Shown here: positions 1 to 7,840 of the stretch, one piece after another
Position numbering within the stretch: the first letter of the stretch is position 1
Layout of the letters: every line of letters begins with the position of its first letter
Source: an uncultured bacterium
GTDB lineage: Bacteria; Planctomycetota; Uabimicrobiia; Uabimicrobiales; JABWCH01
Length of the DNA stretch: 23,936 nt
Direction: 5' to 3'
Assembly (NCBI GenBank): GCA_938003875.1
Contig: CALKWO010000256.1
Span: 1 to 23,936, forward strand
Position numbers and translations under genes: made by a program
Notes under the pieces: generated by a model
The model's input: only the letters and a program-made list of their open reading frames with translations
Database searches by the model: none
What the model was told of the DNA's origin: nothing

Positions 1-5
1 AATTC

Positions 6-37
6 TTATTTGTGTTTATCTGTGTTTATCTGTGGTT
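6..37. repeat. Interspersed repeat family A, single arm
   Basis: Three near-copies of a 10-bp word (TTATCTGTGT-like), ending in CTGTGGTT. The same 32-nt arm recurs at 10252-10283 and 23020-23051, where an opposite arm is also present. Here the partner arm would lie before the window start. It sits upstream of the FkbH-like gene. Confidence 0.8.
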
Positions 38-61
38 CTCTTTAAAAATCGAAAAGTTCAC

Positions 62-82
62 TTACAAGCTGCGGAATATAGG
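62..82 (+). repeat. 21-bp dispersed repeat, copy 1
   Basis: The core AAGCTGCGGAA and its flanks match the reverse complement of 23883-23903 at 18 of 21 positions. The two copies lie in opposite orientation at the two ends of the window, both in intergenic DNA. Function unknown; it may be another short interspersed family of this genome. Confidence 0.5.
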
Positions 83-116
83 AAATAGATTTTATTTTTA
101 TAAAAAATAATGATAA

Positions 117-1856
117 ATGGAAAATTTAACATATTCAGAAATTGTTCAAAAAAACAGTGCATTGAAAGATAGCATGAAAGAGCCTGTCTATAAAATTTCT
201 GTGCTATCAAATGTGGTCGTCCATTCTATAAAAGAAATCCTGGAATATTCTCTTCGTATCCATCAGATAAACCCTTGTATTGAATTTGGAAATTACGACA
301 ATATCATCCAGGATAGTTTAAAATACAAGGAATCTGCTCTGGTGATTGTATTCTTCGATATGCTCAATATAGTGGATGGTTTTTCGCATTTTTTTGAAGA
401 TTCAAGCGAAGATATGTATAATAGCTTTAAGAATAAAATTTTTGCTGAAATAGATACTGTTTTCGAAAATTTGAAAGATTGTCCCTCTGTTATTTTTAAT
501 ACTTTTTCCTATCATTGTTTCGTTTCTTCCTGTTCTCAGCCATCTCTTCTCGAAAGATTGGTAAGGGAGCTGAATTCCTATCTGGAAGAAAAAAAAAGAC
601 TCAATGTCTCGTTTGTGGATATAGATAAAATTTTTCTCCAAACAGGCATCAAGCAAGCCTTAGATTTTCGGATGTATAATTCGTCCAAGGCCCCTTATAC
701 ACTGCTTTTCTTCAAAAAATATGCTATGGACATACAGCCTATCTTCTTAAAAAATACGGGGAAATTAAAAAAAGCACTTATTTTTGACTGCGACAACACA
801 TTGTGGAAAGGTGTTGTTGGAGAAGATGGAATAGATAAGATCGATATGTCTCGCGTTTCTCCTTTAGGGCGTTTTTTTGCTAAAGTCCAGGATATAGCGG
901 TATATTTGAGCAAAAAGGGAATTATTGTAGGATTGTGCAGCAAAAACAATGCATCTGATGTGATGGAAGTGCTTAAAAATCATAGTGATATGATTTTAAA
1001 AGAAGAATATATTTCTATAAAAAAAATCAATTGGGATGACAAGGCAAAAAATTTGCTAGCCATAGCATCTGAACTCAACATTGGATTGGATAGCATGGTA
1101 TTTGTCGATGATTCTTCGTTTGAAATCCATCTGATACAAGAGCGAATACCAGAAATACTCTCTTTGCAAGTGCCTTCTGCCCTGCATGAATATCCTGATT
1201 TCTTGCTACAAAACGTTTATCGCTATTTTTCTTTAAAAACAAACAAGGAAGATGCACAAAAAACAGAAATATATAAACAACAATCCGAAAGAGAAAAAGC
1301 AAAGCAAAATTATAAATCTCTGGAGGAATATTTGGCATCTCTAAAAATTTCTCTGAGTATTTCTAAAGATGATCTAAGACAGTTGGAACGTATAGCCCAA
1401 TTGACACAAAAAACTAACCAGTTCAATCTTACCACGAAAAGATACACAGAAACACAGATACTGAATATGATGAATAACGAGCAAGAGCATATATTCTCTG
1501 TTTGTGTTAAAGACAGATTCGGAGACAATGGTTTGACAGCGATTTCTATAATAAAAACAGATGCCCAAAACCCTAAAATAGGCAATATTGATACCTTTTT
1601 GATGAGCTGTCGCATTATTGGCAGGAATATTGAATTTGTACTCATGGATTATCTTGTTCAATGGCTAGCTTCTCATGATATTGCAACTGTAACAGCAGAA
1701 TATATTCCAACACCTAGAAACCAGCAAGTACAAGATTTCTATGAATCTAATGGATTTATTGTAATCAAAAATCAGGAAGGGAATAAAAGTTATAGCCTGG
1801 AAATCAGTAGATATCAACCTAAAAATATTTCTTATATAGCCATAGAGAATTCTTAG
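117..1856 (+). CDS. FkbH-like HAD-family protein with C-terminal GNAT domain
   Basis: 579 aa. Residues 1 to about 200 resemble the SGNH-like N-terminal region of FkbH-type proteins. A HAD IIIC-type domain follows at about 218-360. Its nucleophile motif LIFDCDNTLW places Asp224 and Asp226, and a late acidic motif FVDDSSFE lies near residue 340. The C-terminal part (about 420-570) reads as a GNAT acetyltransferase fold with the RIIGRNIE and PTPRNQQVQDFYESNGF blocks typical of the family. Known FkbH proteins dephosphorylate a glycerate derivative and load a glyceryl unit onto an acyl carrier protein. No carrier protein or polyketide/NRPS gene is visible downstream; partners could lie to the left. 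The start has only a weak ribosome site; Met20 is an alternative. The family call is solid, the substrate unknown. Confidence 0.85.
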   Translation: MENLTYSEIVQKNSALKDSMKEPVYKISVLSNVVVHSIKEILEYSLRIHQINPCIEFGNYDNIIQDSLKYKESALVIVFFDMLNIVDGFSHFFEDSSEDMYNSFKNKIFAEIDTVFENLKDCPSVIFNTFSYHCFVSSCSQPSLLERLVRELNSYLEEKKRLNVSFVDIDKIFLQTGIKQALDFRMYNSSKAPYTLLFFKKYAMDIQPIFLKNTGKLKKALIFDCDNTLWKGVVGEDGIDKIDMSRVSPLGRFFAKVQDIAVYLSKKGIIVGLCSKNNASDVMEVLKNHSDMILKEEYISIKKINWDDKAKNLLAIASELNIGLDSMVFVDDSSFEIHLIQERIPEILSLQVPSALHEYPDFLLQNVYRYFSLKTNKEDAQKTEIYKQQSEREKAKQNYKSLEEYLASLKISLSISKDDLRQLERIAQLTQKTNQFNLTTKRYTETQILNMMNNEQEHIFSVCVKDRFGDNGLTAISIIKTDAQNPKIGNIDTFLMSCRIIGRNIEFVLMDYLVQWLASHDIATVTAEYIPTPRNQQVQDFYESNGFIVIKNQEGNKSYSLEISRYQPKNISYIAIENS

Positions 1857-1896
1857 TCACTTACGACTGAAATCTCGTGTAAAAATGTAAAGATTT

Positions 1897-1927
1897 TTCA
1901 CCGCAGAGACGCGGAGAACGCAGAGAA
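1897..1927. repeat. Interspersed repeat family B (9-bp word x3)
   Basis: After TTCAC come three near-copies of a 9-bp word (CGCAGAGAC, GCGGAGAAC, GCAGAGAA in running phase). It resembles the purine-rich intergenic repeats seen in many environmental bacterial genomes. It abuts the palindrome at 1926-1964. Only one copy is seen in this window. Confidence 0.6.
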
Positions 1928-1964
1928 GAATAAAAAATATAAAAATTTTATATTTTTTATTCTT
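1926..1964. repeat. 39-bp perfect AT palindrome
   Basis: Two perfectly complementary 19-bp arms (AAGAATAAAAAATATAAAA and its complement) surround a single central A at 1945. It directly follows the family B repeat. No T-run follows the right arm in either direction beyond the arms themselves, so it is not a standard terminator, though it could cruciform or end transcription of the FkbH gene. A shorter hairpin CCCGATTTTCGGG follows near 1985-1999. Confidence 0.75.
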
Positions 1965-2082
1965 GAGTGCGTTGCACGAGAAATCCCCGATTTTCGGGAA
2001 AATCGAAAAAAATAGTGGACAAAAATTTGGAAAAATGGAAAATAAAGTCATAGTCTCCAAGTTAAAAAAAAATGGAGGGTCT

Positions 2083-2196
2083 ATGACAATGAATATTGAC
2101 AGAGAAAATAACAAATTTCGAGTCAAAACACAACAATTTAATACTGAATGGATACCAGATACTCTAGAAAATAGAAAAACAACGGTAAGTCTGTGA
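2083..2196 (+). CDS. Small 37-aa ORF coupled to hsdR remnant
   Basis: The ORF has a strong ribosome site (GGAGGG at 2073-2078, spacing about 5) and an ATG at 2083. The product is a charged 37-residue peptide starting MTMNIDREN and ending RKTTVSL. Its stop codon overlaps the GTG start of the hsdR remnant at 2193 (GTGA), an arrangement typical of translational coupling. I do not recognise the family. It may be a true small gene that once preceded hsdR or the shrunken end of another R-M gene. The strong ribosome site is the main evidence that it was, or is, translated. Confidence 0.35.
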   Translation: MTMNIDRENNKFRVKTQQFNTEWIPDTLENRKTTVSL

Positions 2197-2333
2197 GTCC
2201 GAAGATCACCGAATCTGCCATAGAAACCCTCGCCATTGAGCTTTTAGAAAAGCTAGGCTATACGTATCTCCATGGCACGGATATTGCCCCTGATGGATAC
2301 CCCCCCCCGAACTACTGTATGCGCCCTATATAG
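2193..2333 (+). pseudogene. hsdR: Type I restriction endonuclease R subunit, 5' remnant
   Basis: GTG at 2193 opens a 46-codon frame reading ITESAIETLAIELLEKLGY and then YLHGTDIAPDG. This matches the conserved extreme N-terminus of type I restriction R subunits (family pattern: E-x-A-I-E-x-x-A-x-E-x-L-E-x-L-G-Y ... G-P-D-I-A-P-D). Similarity stops at about residue 36, at a run of nine C bases (2300-2308), and the frame ends at TAG 2331. A full HsdR is roughly 1000 residues, so nearly all of the gene is missing. No continuation is seen in the other two frames after the C-run. No hsdM or hsdS is visible nearby. This is best read as the scar of a lost restriction system. Confidence 0.7.
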
Positions 2334-2375
2334 ATTTAAAGGCATTGGTTTTAGTATCATACTATGCTTTTCTCG

Positions 2376-2404
2376 ATCTGCTTAATCTGCATAATCTGCG
2401 GATT
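2376..2404. repeat. Interspersed repeat family C (9-bp word x3)
   Basis: Three near-copies of a 9-bp word: ATCTGCTTA, ATCTGCATA, ATCTGCGGA. It lies between the hsdR remnant and the FHA gene. It is a different sequence from families A, B and D but has the same three-unit design. Confidence 0.55.
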
Positions 2405-2446
2405 TTTTATATTTTGAAAGTCCATTTCGCTGTAATTCTCATCTGT

Positions 2447-2713
2447 TTATCTCATAAAGATAAATTCTGTTCTTCCCAGAAGGACTTTGTCTTTGTTCTT
2501 CAATATTGCTTCCGTAACAAAGTGGTTGTTCAGTTTCATGCCATTCTGGCTGTGCAAATCCACCAGGATAAAATCATTTTCATCCTGGATGATTTCGCAG
2601 TGTACTCTGGAAAGCTTTATATCTGGGATGCAGACAGTACATTTGGAAGATCGCCCAATGGTGGCATAGGAACTAAAGGGATATTCTTTGCCTTCGAATA
2701 TAATTTTAGGCAT
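2447..2713 (-). CDS. FHA-domain phosphothreonine-binding protein
   Basis: 88 aa, essentially a bare FHA domain. The canonical residues are visible: Gly20-Arg21 (ATIGRSSKC), Ser35-Arg36 and His38 (LSRVHCEI), and Asn57-Gly58 (SQNGMKL). FHA domains bind phosphothreonine peptides, so this is the expected reader of the Ser/Thr kinase three genes upstream. The ATG at 2713 is chosen because the product then starts right at the domain. It is preceded by AAGGAG and overlaps the end of the CHAT gene by 8 bp. A longer in-frame start exists at 2785 but would lie inside the CHAT coding region. It is the last gene of the operon; no convincing hairpin terminator follows. Confidence 0.88.
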   Translation of the reverse strand: MPKIIFEGKEYPFSSYATIGRSSKCTVCIPDIKLSRVHCEIIQDENDFILVDLHSQNGMKLNNHFVTEAILKNKDKVLLGRTEFIFMR

Positions 2714-5699
2714 TGTTTTTTTTCTCCTTAAGCAGCAAGACAGGATTTTTGGGATCGCCAGAGGCGATTTCCACAAGAAGAACATCTCTTTTGGGAATAC
2801 GAATATATTTATTGCATTTAGGGCATTTTCCTCTGCTTCCTGCCATAGTCAGTAAGCAATGGATTCTCTTTGTACAATAAGGACATAAGGCTGGAATTTT
2901 TATATCGTCAAAAGGGCTGGATTGGATGGGTATCCAGATTTTCTTTTTGCAATGAGGGCAACGTACCTTGCTTCCCTCGGAAGAAAGCTGGCATCGAATC
3001 TTCTTTCCACAATAGGAACAGCGTCCTTTGATTCTGTAATGGCTCTTGTCTCGAATTTTTTGTGAATCTTTTTCTTCTTTTTCGGCTTCTATGATATCCG
3101 AAGCTGTAGCAGGGGAAAGGGAAGAGAGTATATCCTGGATGTCCTGGCCTGTATTCTTCTCTGAATCGCTGAAAGCAGCTTCTTCTATATGGACAGAATC
3201 AAAATTTTCATCCTCTTCTTGCAAGATTTCTTGCGTCAACCCCATACCTATGCAAACAAAGCTTCCCCAATAGTATGGATCGGCAAATAGTTTTTTTTGA
3301 GGATCCAATACCTCGCCTCCGATAGTGTTTTCTTCGCTTTCTGAAAGAGAAGAGCATGCCCTGGCATCCTCTAATCCACTGGATACCATCTCTCTTGGTA
3401 TCCAAAGATTTTTCAGGATTTGTCTGCGTTTTTCCATAGGAAAGTCTTTATTGCTATATTCCAAAAAATCAGATAGCTCTTGAACCCATTTGGCTTCTTT
3501 TTCTGGCAAAAAGCGTTTTAGGGAAACCAGCTTGCGCCTTAAATCGGTAACGGTAATCTGTCGGATTTCTTTCTGGCTTTCTTGTAGTGCCATGACAGGA
3601 GGCAAGCCTTGCATGAGTCCCTGATAGAATTTTTCCAAAATAAAATAAGAAACGCAGTCTGGAACAGGCCATAGATTGGTGATGATTTTTTTTGCTCCTG
3701 CATACAGAAAAGAAACAAAAAGCCCCATAGAATCTGCTGGTGACTCCCAATCCTGAAACTGCAGTTCCACAGCACTCAATGTAAGCATAGAAACATAGGA
3801 TAGGTTCTCTGAAAGCACTTGATGGGGATAAATGCTTTCTACGGATTCTTTTCTGTCTTGCATAAAAGACAGTCTGGACAAAAAAGAATCAGGGTAGCAG
3901 AGACTTGCATAAAGGCCTAAATGAATATGCGAAGCCTGATATAATTTTTCCTGGACATTTTTCCATAGGGGTTGTTTTTCAGAAAGCATTCTTTCCAGAC
4001 ATAGGCTTTCTATCATCGCTGCTTCTTCCTGGAAGAATTTATGCTCTTTTCCTGGGTGAGAAAAGGCGGCTATCTTTCCCTCTGGATTCTGCTCTTTTTG
4101 GTTCATATTTTTTATAAACCATGATAAAGAAGGAGCATAGACAGTCTCATAACGGTCTTGCCATACCAAACCTGTTTTTTGTTGGTCGGAAAGGGGTAAA
4201 AGATGCAAAGGAAAAAGCTGAAAAGTATAGCAAGGAATCAACACAAGGCGGTCTGCTTCCCAGTTTTCTAAGACTTCCAATATCTTCCTTCCTGCTGCTT
4301 CCGAAATCTTGCCCAAAATTTTTTGCATTTGTTTGCGGCAAATTTCCATAGCATGGGAACGATGCAGATGTCTGCTCTGTAGCATAGGCTCATAAAGATC
4401 GAGTAAATCCTGATATTTTAGATTAGAAAAAACCAGAGTTTCGAAGTGGCATGAATCTATAAGGAAAACGAGGGTTTTACTTTCTGTTGCCAAAAATTCC
4501 AACAAAACTGTACGTTTGGAAAGATTTTTTTGTAGAAGAGGCAAATCCAGTGTATATTGGTGGCCCCAAAAATTGGCCCATGCTGGGTCTATGAGTTCTA
4601 TCTGCAATCGAAGGTCATGGATTTGTTTTTTTTCTTCTTCTATGGAAAGGCCAACTTTAGAACTTTCCTGGCATGTTTTCAAGGCGCAAAGATATTCCTG
4701 GGCCAATTCTTTGGGAATATCCGCTTTATTTAAAAGTATGCTTTCGTCCACCCTGGAGAAATAAAACCAGCGTAACGATTGCTCTAAAAAGTGCAGAGCA
4801 CCTAGGGTGTTTCCCTGCGATAAACAACAATCTATAATGGCTTGAAAAATCGTGAAATGATCTCTGATAAAAGCATACGAAAGTGTCCCCAATGTGACCT
4901 TGCATTCTTCCATACAGGAAATCCCCTGGATTAAGGCTTCTTTTGCCTGGACAAAATCCTTTCTCTCGGATAGAATTCTTCCTAAGCAAAGGGAATTCTG
5001 GAAGCAAAGCTCAAAGTCCTGCTTTTTCTGAGACAAAAGCAGAGAATCTTTCCAACATCGTATGGCTTCTTCCTCTTTTTTTAAATTCTGATAAAGATTT
5101 CCTATTTTAAAAAGCAACTTTCTTTCCTCTAAAGCTTTTTGTTCTTTGCGTGCTGTTTCCAGATCTTTCAAAGCTTCCAGGAGAGATTGCTCATAGGAAT
5201 GGATTGTTTCGGAAATTTGCTTTGTAACCAAAGCAGCCTTTCCTGTTATTTTTTTTTCTGATATTTTGGGAGAGTTCCTATTCTCTAGTTTTTTGGCAAG
5301 CTCAAAGTACTCTAATGCTTTTATAAACTCCCCTTGCTTTTGCAGTAAATTCGCTATTTTGCTTAGGATATCTTTTGTCTCTGAAATACTTTCTTCATTT
5401 TCCAGCAATTTATAAGCTTCTTCAAGGCAGGAAAGAGCCCTTTCTATATGATTTTGCTTTTCCAGCACAATTGCTATTTCGAATAATAACAATGCCTGCA
5501 CTCTCATAAGATTTTTTTCTCTGGCAAAATCCAAAAGGTTTTCAGAATAGCTCACTTTTTTATCTAAATTTTTTATTTTTTTTATATATTTAACTATTTC
5601 TTCCCATATTTCTGTTTTAGACGCAAGTAAATCCGCATCTTCCTTCTGAATTTCCTTTTGAAGGACTTCCTTTGCTATTTTTAGAAAAAGCCTGTTCAT
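2706..5699 (-). CDS. TPR-CHAT protein with degenerate active site and two C-terminal zinc ribbons
   Basis: 997 aa, no signal peptide, probably cytoplasmic. Residues about 55-320 are TPR-like helical repeats. A CHAT (caspase-like) domain spans about 470-820 and is recognised from VLIPCYTFQLFPLHLLPL, the AGAKKIITNLWPVPD block and the following FY-x-x-L-x-x-G helix. In active CHAT proteases the dyad is His in HxAxHG and Cys in LSAC. Here the aligned strings are IHLGLYA (Tyr597 for His) and LSAV (Val644 for Cys), so it should not be proteolytic. Residues 894-917 and 939-962 form two CxxC...CxxC zinc ribbons of the style common in planctomycete proteins. ATG at 5699 has GGAG about 9 bp upstream. 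It overlaps the FHA gene by 8 bp and follows the NPCBM gene by 69 bp. Likely a scaffold or pseudoenzyme; its partner is unknown. Confidence 0.82.
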   Translation of the reverse strand: MNRLFLKIAKEVLQKEIQKEDADLLASKTEIWEEIVKYIKKIKNLDKKVSYSENLLDFAREKNLMRVQALLLFEIAIVLEKQNHIERALSCLEEAYKLLENEESISETKDILSKIANLLQKQGEFIKALEYFELAKKLENRNSPKISEKKITGKAALVTKQISETIHSYEQSLLEALKDLETARKEQKALEERKLLFKIGNLYQNLKKEEEAIRCWKDSLLLSQKKQDFELCFQNSLCLGRILSERKDFVQAKEALIQGISCMEECKVTLGTLSYAFIRDHFTIFQAIIDCCLSQGNTLGALHFLEQSLRWFYFSRVDESILLNKADIPKELAQEYLCALKTCQESSKVGLSIEEEKKQIHDLRLQIELIDPAWANFWGHQYTLDLPLLQKNLSKRTVLLEFLATESKTLVFLIDSCHFETLVFSNLKYQDLLDLYEPMLQSRHLHRSHAMEICRKQMQKILGKISEAAGRKILEVLENWEADRLVLIPCYTFQLFPLHLLPLSDQQKTGLVWQDRYETVYAPSLSWFIKNMNQKEQNPEGKIAAFSHPGKEHKFFQEEAAMIESLCLERMLSEKQPLWKNVQEKLYQASHIHLGLYASLCYPDSFLSRLSFMQDRKESVESIYPHQVLSENLSYVSMLTLSAVELQFQDWESPADSMGLFVSFLYAGAKKIITNLWPVPDCVSYFILEKFYQGLMQGLPPVMALQESQKEIRQITVTDLRRKLVSLKRFLPEKEAKWVQELSDFLEYSNKDFPMEKRRQILKNLWIPREMVSSGLEDARACSSLSESEENTIGGEVLDPQKKLFADPYYWGSFVCIGMGLTQEILQEEDENFDSVHIEEAAFSDSEKNTGQDIQDILSSLSPATASDIIEAEKEEKDSQKIRDKSHYRIKGRCSYCGKKIRCQLSSEGSKVRCPHCKKKIWIPIQSSPFDDIKIPALCPYCTKRIHCLLTMAGSRGKCPKCNKYIRIPKRDVLLVEIASGDPKNPVLLLKEKKNNA

Positions 5700-5768
5700 T
5701 CGTAAACTCCGAAAAAAAACAGCTATCTTTTACCCTGGCACATTTGCACGACAAAATATGCTGCATGA

Positions 5769-6971
5769 CTATTTGACAAGAAGGGCACCTGCCCAATTAG
5801 CAAGATCGTTTGCATTGGCATTGTCCGCGAAATCTACTATCAAAACCATGTCTTTATATCCAGATACATTGATGTCTAAGCTTTGGGGGGGATCAAACCA
5901 TCGTATAATACCACTATCCCATTTTTTTTGCCCATCGAGATAAACCTGAAAAGAAACGCTTCCCCCGATTAAATAGGGATTTTGTTTATACATTTCTCGA
6001 ATTTGGTCGTCTATCCCTATATGGCTTTGAAATTTTCTATATTTTTTTTGGAGAGATACAGTGATTTCTGTTCTCGATATAACTCCTATTCCTTTAAAAA
6101 AGGATTGGCCATTCAAAAAAATTTCACCGCCTCTTTGATTTTTATCGAATTTAGGAAGAAATGGCTCTGTTGGCCCTGCAAAATAAGGTATGTATTCTGC
6201 TTTATATTCATCGGCAGGTAAGTCCGAAAGGTACACAAAGCTGCCTCCTCGAAAGGCAAAGTGCTGGATTTGAGAATGGAGAATTTTGATTTCCTGGTTC
6301 AAGGATAAGACATGCAAGGTAAGGTGATTTTCTGAAATCTTAACAATTTTTCCTGCTAAAAGCGAATGATCCATACCTCTGACAATCGCGATTAATTCTC
6401 CTTTTGGAATGGATGGCGATTCTAATTGGGCGAACACAATGCGGTCGAGTTTCGCAAAGTATTCTTTTCGTATTCCTAATTGAGGATGCTGTACCTGAAC
6501 ATACCCTGCTCCTAAATAAACGATAAGGCATTTTAGAACATCACCTGTTTTAAAATACAAAATATCACTTTCTGTATCTTTGGATTCTACGGATGCTAAA
6601 GTATCTGATAGACGTATTTCTCGTATTTGTGTTAAATCTATAGAAATTTCCCCAAAAGAAAAAGAGTTCATTACTAAAGCTTTTTGATCACCCGATAGAA
6701 CGTTGCCAAAAATTTGAGAGCCATCATGTAAAATAATACAAACTTCCTGTACCTTTTTTTTATCGGACTTCTGGTATACCACCTGTACGATTTCATGACA
6801 GAAAATTTTTTTCGTCTCTGCTCTCGTCTGGAGAGTGATAAATGGATTGCTATCGTTGTTTAAACCTATAATTTTGCCTTCGTATAAACGATTTTCCAGT
6901 GTAAAAACACTTACCTGGGAGAAAAGAAAAGAGGGAAAAAAGCATAACAATAACAAATAAACTATTTTCAT
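5769..6971 (-). CDS. Exported protein with Sm-like repeats and NPCBM domain
   Basis: 400 aa. The N-terminal signal peptide (MKIVYLLLLCFFPSFLFSQ) gives export. Residues about 22-66, 76-121, 136-181 and 192-240 look like four copies of a short beta unit, each with a dG-x-x-x-x-G-x-(V/I) start, a hydrophobic middle and an (I)-x-x-I-x-F end, resembling Sm-like barrels. A linker containing FVYLSDLPADEY leads to an NPCBM/NEW2 domain at about 262-400 (KGIGVISRTEITVSL, FQVYLDGQKKWDSG, DFADNANANDLANWAGALL). NPCBM is named for carbohydrate-binding modules, but many planctomycete copies have no known ligand. ATG at 6971 follows GAGGAA by about 8 bp and lies 13 bp after the PilO-like gene. Probably an outer-envelope binding protein in the kinase operon. 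Confidence 0.82.
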   Translation of the reverse strand: MKIVYLLLLCFFPSFLFSQVSVFTLENRLYEGKIIGLNNDSNPFITLQTRAETKKIFCHEIVQVVYQKSDKKKVQEVCIILHDGSQIFGNVLSGDQKALVMNSFSFGEISIDLTQIREIRLSDTLASVESKDTESDILYFKTGDVLKCLIVYLGAGYVQVQHPQLGIRKEYFAKLDRIVFAQLESPSIPKGELIAIVRGMDHSLLAGKIVKISENHLTLHVLSLNQEIKILHSQIQHFAFRGGSFVYLSDLPADEYKAEYIPYFAGPTEPFLPKFDKNQRGGEIFLNGQSFFKGIGVISRTEITVSLQKKYRKFQSHIGIDDQIREMYKQNPYLIGGSVSFQVYLDGQKKWDSGIIRWFDPPQSLDINVSGYKDMVLIVDFADNANANDLANWAGALLVK

Positions 6972-6984
6972 GATGGATTCCTCA

Positions 6985-7818
6985 TCAATATCGTTCCCAA
7001 ATAGGTATAGTTTGGGGAGTTATAGGTTTTTGTTGTTTTTCTGTACCTGGCGAAATTTCGCCATCTGGTACAATTTTACAGGCGGCAAAACATATTTTAG
7101 CCTCTATGATATCTGGCTTAGAACTATGGAGTAAGGAGATTTCTCGGATCACTAAAATGGGGAATGGCCTATTGGAGTTTTTTAGAAAAGCAGGCTCAGA
7201 AAAAAAATGTATGATTTTTAATATAAAAGAATAGGAAGAAAGCATTGTCAATTCTACAGGATACTCTAGGAAAAATGCTCTATTTCCCCCACTTGTTTCC
7301 TGAAGTTTGGGGTAATGAATTTTTTGAATGCTTTGGAGGATGTCTTCCTTATTTCCCATTTGCAATAGCTGGGAGATAATGTATGATCCTAACTCCAGGC
7401 TTATCCAGTAGTTTTCTTCTATTGTTGCGGGAAGAGAGCGGGGAAATCCTAATGTCTCCTCTACAGGGATACCTATTCTATTGGCTTCCTGCTGTAATTT
7501 TGCTTTTTTTTGATCATATTGAGAACGAAATTCCAGGACACTATTGGATTTATTGACGGATTGCTGCCATTCTATCTTTTGAATTATTTCTTGAATTCTA
7601 TTTGTTAATTTTTTGTTCTGCTCTTCTTTTTCATCTGAAGTTTCTTGCTGTAAGGATTCCTCCCCTTGCAATAGAGATACGATATTGTCTTTGAGTACCT
7701 GGATTTTAGCATGGTTTTTTTTTATATCTTTATTCCAGGGGCGCAAAAAACAAAAATAGGGAAGCATCCAAAGAAACAAAATCGCTGCTATTATAATGAA
7801 AAATCTTTGATGAATCAT
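6985..7818 (-). CDS. Single-pass membrane protein, PilO/Amuc_1100-like
   Basis: 277 aa. One N-terminal membrane helix (about 6-26) is followed by a long coiled coil (about 30-112). A compact alpha/beta region at about 180-250 (FFLEYPVELTMLSSYSFILKII, then FPILVIREISL) resembles the ferredoxin-like domain of PilO/GspM and the Amuc_1100 family of the PVC group. The C-terminus is proline/glutamine rich and may be disordered. PilO proteins sit in the inner membrane of type IV pilus or type II secretion machines. No PilN or PilM is next to it, so it may have been recruited to the kinase module. It lies 22 bp after the kinase gene and 13 bp before the NPCBM gene. The family call rests on pattern and fold order, not strong motifs. 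Confidence 0.55.
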   Translation of the reverse strand: MIHQRFFIIIAAILFLWMLPYFCFLRPWNKDIKKNHAKIQVLKDNIVSLLQGEESLQQETSDEKEEQNKKLTNRIQEIIQKIEWQQSVNKSNSVLEFRSQYDQKKAKLQQEANRIGIPVEETLGFPRSLPATIEENYWISLELGSYIISQLLQMGNKEDILQSIQKIHYPKLQETSGGNRAFFLEYPVELTMLSSYSFILKIIHFFSEPAFLKNSNRPFPILVIREISLLHSSKPDIIEAKICFAACKIVPDGEISPGTEKQQKPITPQTIPIWERY

Positions 7819-7840
7819 AATTCTTCTTTTCGAATTAGCA

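Noticed and set aside
2429..2443. 15-bp identity with 23097-23111 (GCTGTAATTCTCATC)
   Set aside because: A match of this length in 24 kb of AT-rich DNA is near chance expectation, and the flanks do not match.
2345..2731. 128-codon plus-strand frame
   Set aside because: Antisense to the FHA gene over most of its length, and its first part is the family C repeat; no protein-like motif.
3400..4300. Active CHAT protease of a Craspase-like or death effector system
   Set aside because: Catalytic His and Cys positions hold Tyr and Val, and no CRISPR, STAND ATPase or gasdermin-like gene is nearby.
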